Positions 62,443 through 64,000 of a stretch of DNA of 64,000 nucleotides are shown one piece after another. The DNA is from Metopolophium dirhodum (taxonomy: Eukaryota > Arthropoda > Insecta > Hemiptera > Aphididae), in assembly GCF_019925205.1 (NCBI RefSeq), contig NC_083564.1, positions 37,610,447 through 37,674,446 of the forward strand, given 5' to 3'. The translations under genes were made by a program, and so were the position numbers. Under the pieces are notes generated by a model. It ran no database searches and was not told where the DNA came from. It saw only the letters and a list, made by a program, of their open reading frames with translations. Within the stretch, counting starts at the first letter, position 1; each line of letters opens with the position of its first letter.

Positions 62443-63189
62443 CAGTGGTCGGCAACCGGCGGCCCGCTTTAAATTCTACGACAACAACATTTAATCGAAT
62501 ATTATATCAAAAAAATCATATTGTATAAAATATATAATTGAACGTTTCTATCAGTCATATTTTATAATGGTAGATATACCTTGTCAGTTACCGATAAGAT
62601 ACCTAGAGTAGATACGACGAGTGTATTTGGATTATAATATTAATTTTCTATTCTGTTCAGTAAAGTAAAACGTTGCGTTTTTCAACTACTCACCAATCCA
62701 TTTAATATTGATTATGAAGATGTTGATGTTGAGCTTCAAATGGAAATAATAGATTTGCAGTCACAAGATATCTTAAAAGACTCATTCAAAGCATCTGCTT
62801 TACTTTTTTTCGTTGAACTTCCGCCATCATTTTCAAAAATTAAAAATATAGCTGCAAAATACTTCAGTATGTTTGGATCCACTTACGTGTGTGAACAGGC
62901 CTTTTCTCATATGAAAAAAATTAAAAATCCATACCGTTCACGTTTAATTAATGACCATCTCCACCATGTACTTCGAGCCAGCACAAGAAATTTTAATGTG
63001 GAAATTTAAAAAATAATAAACAATATCCAACAACAAAAATCAAATTAAGCCTAAAGCAGTTGTAATTTCCATACTTTTATATTATAATTATTATATTATT
63101 AAAAACTGTAAATTTTATGCTCTATTATTTTAAAGTTTTAAACAGTTATTTTTTTCTTTTTACCTTCTTCAAAAGGTTGCCGACCACTG
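62443..63189. mobile_element. Internally deleted hAT element, perfect 8-bp duplication
   Basis: CACTATAC flanks both sides exactly (62435-62442, 63190-63197). Termini CAGTGGTCGGCAACC and GGTTGCCGACCACTG are perfect 15-bp inverted repeats. At 747 bp it is a deleted derivative that keeps only the end of its transposase gene. The intact target duplication suggests a recent insertion. Confidence 0.95.
62665..63009 (+). pseudogene. hAT transposase C-terminal dimerisation region
   Basis: Open frame from a TTGCGT-like context through TTTAATATTGATTATGAAG to TAA at 63009. Key parts: NPFNIDYEDVDVELQMEIID, LQSQDILKDSFK, then KYFSMFGSTYVCEQAFSHMK, NPYRSRLINDHLHHVLRAST. This is the C-terminus typical of FAM200/GTF2IRD2-type (hAT-derived) proteins. 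There is no N-terminal zinc finger or catalytic core. No stop interrupts the part that remains. Confidence 0.85.
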
Positions 63190-63197
63190 CACTATAC

Positions 63198-64000
63198 TAT
63201 ATTAATAACTATCAGGCACATCATTAGAACTTTTTTTCAGGGTGTTCTGAGTGGTTCAGATACATTTTGTACATGAACAATGCCACAACAGACTGTTTTT
63301 TTCATAAGCTACAGTGATTACTTAGATAAATAATTTAATTTATTTTAACACAACATAGGTAGAGTAGCAATGCACGTACTATGGTTTTAAATTTATATTC
63401 TAAGTTATAAATGGATATTATATAATATGAACTTTTGATTAATTAACAATGTTTAAATAATACTACCTATTTGGCTATATAATGTTTTTTTCATATAAAT
63501 AAAGAAATAATTTAACACAGACGTTTAACGACTACATTAACAATGAAGTACAATTTTGACAATTTTATTTTAAATATTACTACTGTTAATGTAAATTTTG
63601 AAAACAGTTAACAAATAAGTAATAACAATGGTTATGATTTATTAACATAATTTCAAATTAACTCTGTGAATACCTAATTTATCCAAAAGGTATTATTTGT
63701 TGACTATAATAAACAAAAAATCAAATAAATAAATATAAGTCTTGTAAATATATTATAACTTATAAGTGTAACATAAGACGTAAATGTATCCATATATAAT
63801 ACACTGTATATTATATTCTGTATTCTGGAACACAGTTGTTAAATTATTATTTAAATCTATAATCTATTAGAATGTTAGTTTAACAATATTAAAATAATAG
63901 TTACTAGAAAAAATACTTTTTAAGAGTATTCAAATACAGATACCTGTTTTAAAAAGTATGTAAAATACGCGTATTCAAGTGATTAAAAAGTATTTGAATA
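63198..64000. other. Intergenic, possible MITE start at the right edge
   Basis: Mostly plain AT-rich sequence. From about 63907 inverted words (ACTTTTTAAGAGTATTCAAA ... AAAAAGTATTTGAATA) suggest an element running off the window edge, but termini cannot be confirmed. Confidence 0.4.

Noticed and set aside
1..64000. CRISPR arrays, operons or other prokaryotic features
   Set aside because: Spliced animal genes, insect-type repeats and the absence of any prokaryotic gene make this a nuclear insect sequence.

Overview
This looks like a nuclear genome window from an insect, most likely an aphid (Hemiptera). The sequence is AT-rich, genes are split by short AT-rich introns with GT..AG borders, there is a short interstitial run of the insect telomere unit TTAGG, and more than half of the window is interspersed repeats and short DNA transposons. 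The phylum-level call is well supported by the proteins. The aphid call is inference from base composition and repeat style.

Seven genes could be assembled exon by exon with consistent splice phases. From left to right: (1) FBXO11, minus strand, 385-7445, an F-box and beta-helix ubiquitin-ligase subunit whose 3' part lies beyond the left edge; (2) RCE1, plus, 10933-12727, the CAAX prenyl protease; (3) EGLN/Hph, minus, 13619-17528, the HIF prolyl hydroxylase; (4) a PDGF/VEGF-related factor (Pvf), plus, 26707-33627; (5) RpS12, minus, 37441-37923; (6) Tollip, plus, 40087-41427; (7) cramped (CRAMP1-like), minus, 44869-53706, 13 coding exons. FBXO11 and RCE1 diverge from a CpG-rich region (about 6950-8800). 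RCE1 and EGLN converge, as do Tollip and cramped. The genes do not form one pathway; the only functional pairing is EGLN (oxygen sensing through HIF) near a VEGF-like ligand, and that may be chance.

Mobile DNA fills the introns and gaps. hAT-type elements with 8-bp target duplications include 16545-17013, 19107-19225, 27062-28081, 55405-59400 (carrying a broken transposase of the ZMYM1/DUF4371 type) and 62443-63189 (perfect 8-bp duplication, remnant transposase C-terminus). TTAA-flanked, piggyBac-like or foldback elements lie at 31502-32143 (inside a Jockey-like LINE), 51645-51985 and 55494-55929, with a relative at 1-313. A Mutator-like element with long terminal inverted repeats (41950-42892) carries a nested tRNA-derived SINE, and a second SINE copy lies at about 57380-57632. 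Three unclassified repeat families (called A, B and C here) recur in both orientations.

The most unusual signal is at 38659-38895. Two almost purely palindromic insertions of 34 and 32 bp, related to each other, are each flanked by a perfect 8-bp direct duplication. They look like transposons reduced to two abutting terminal repeats. The surrounding 1.4 kb (about 38130-39610) is crowded with other short palindromes.
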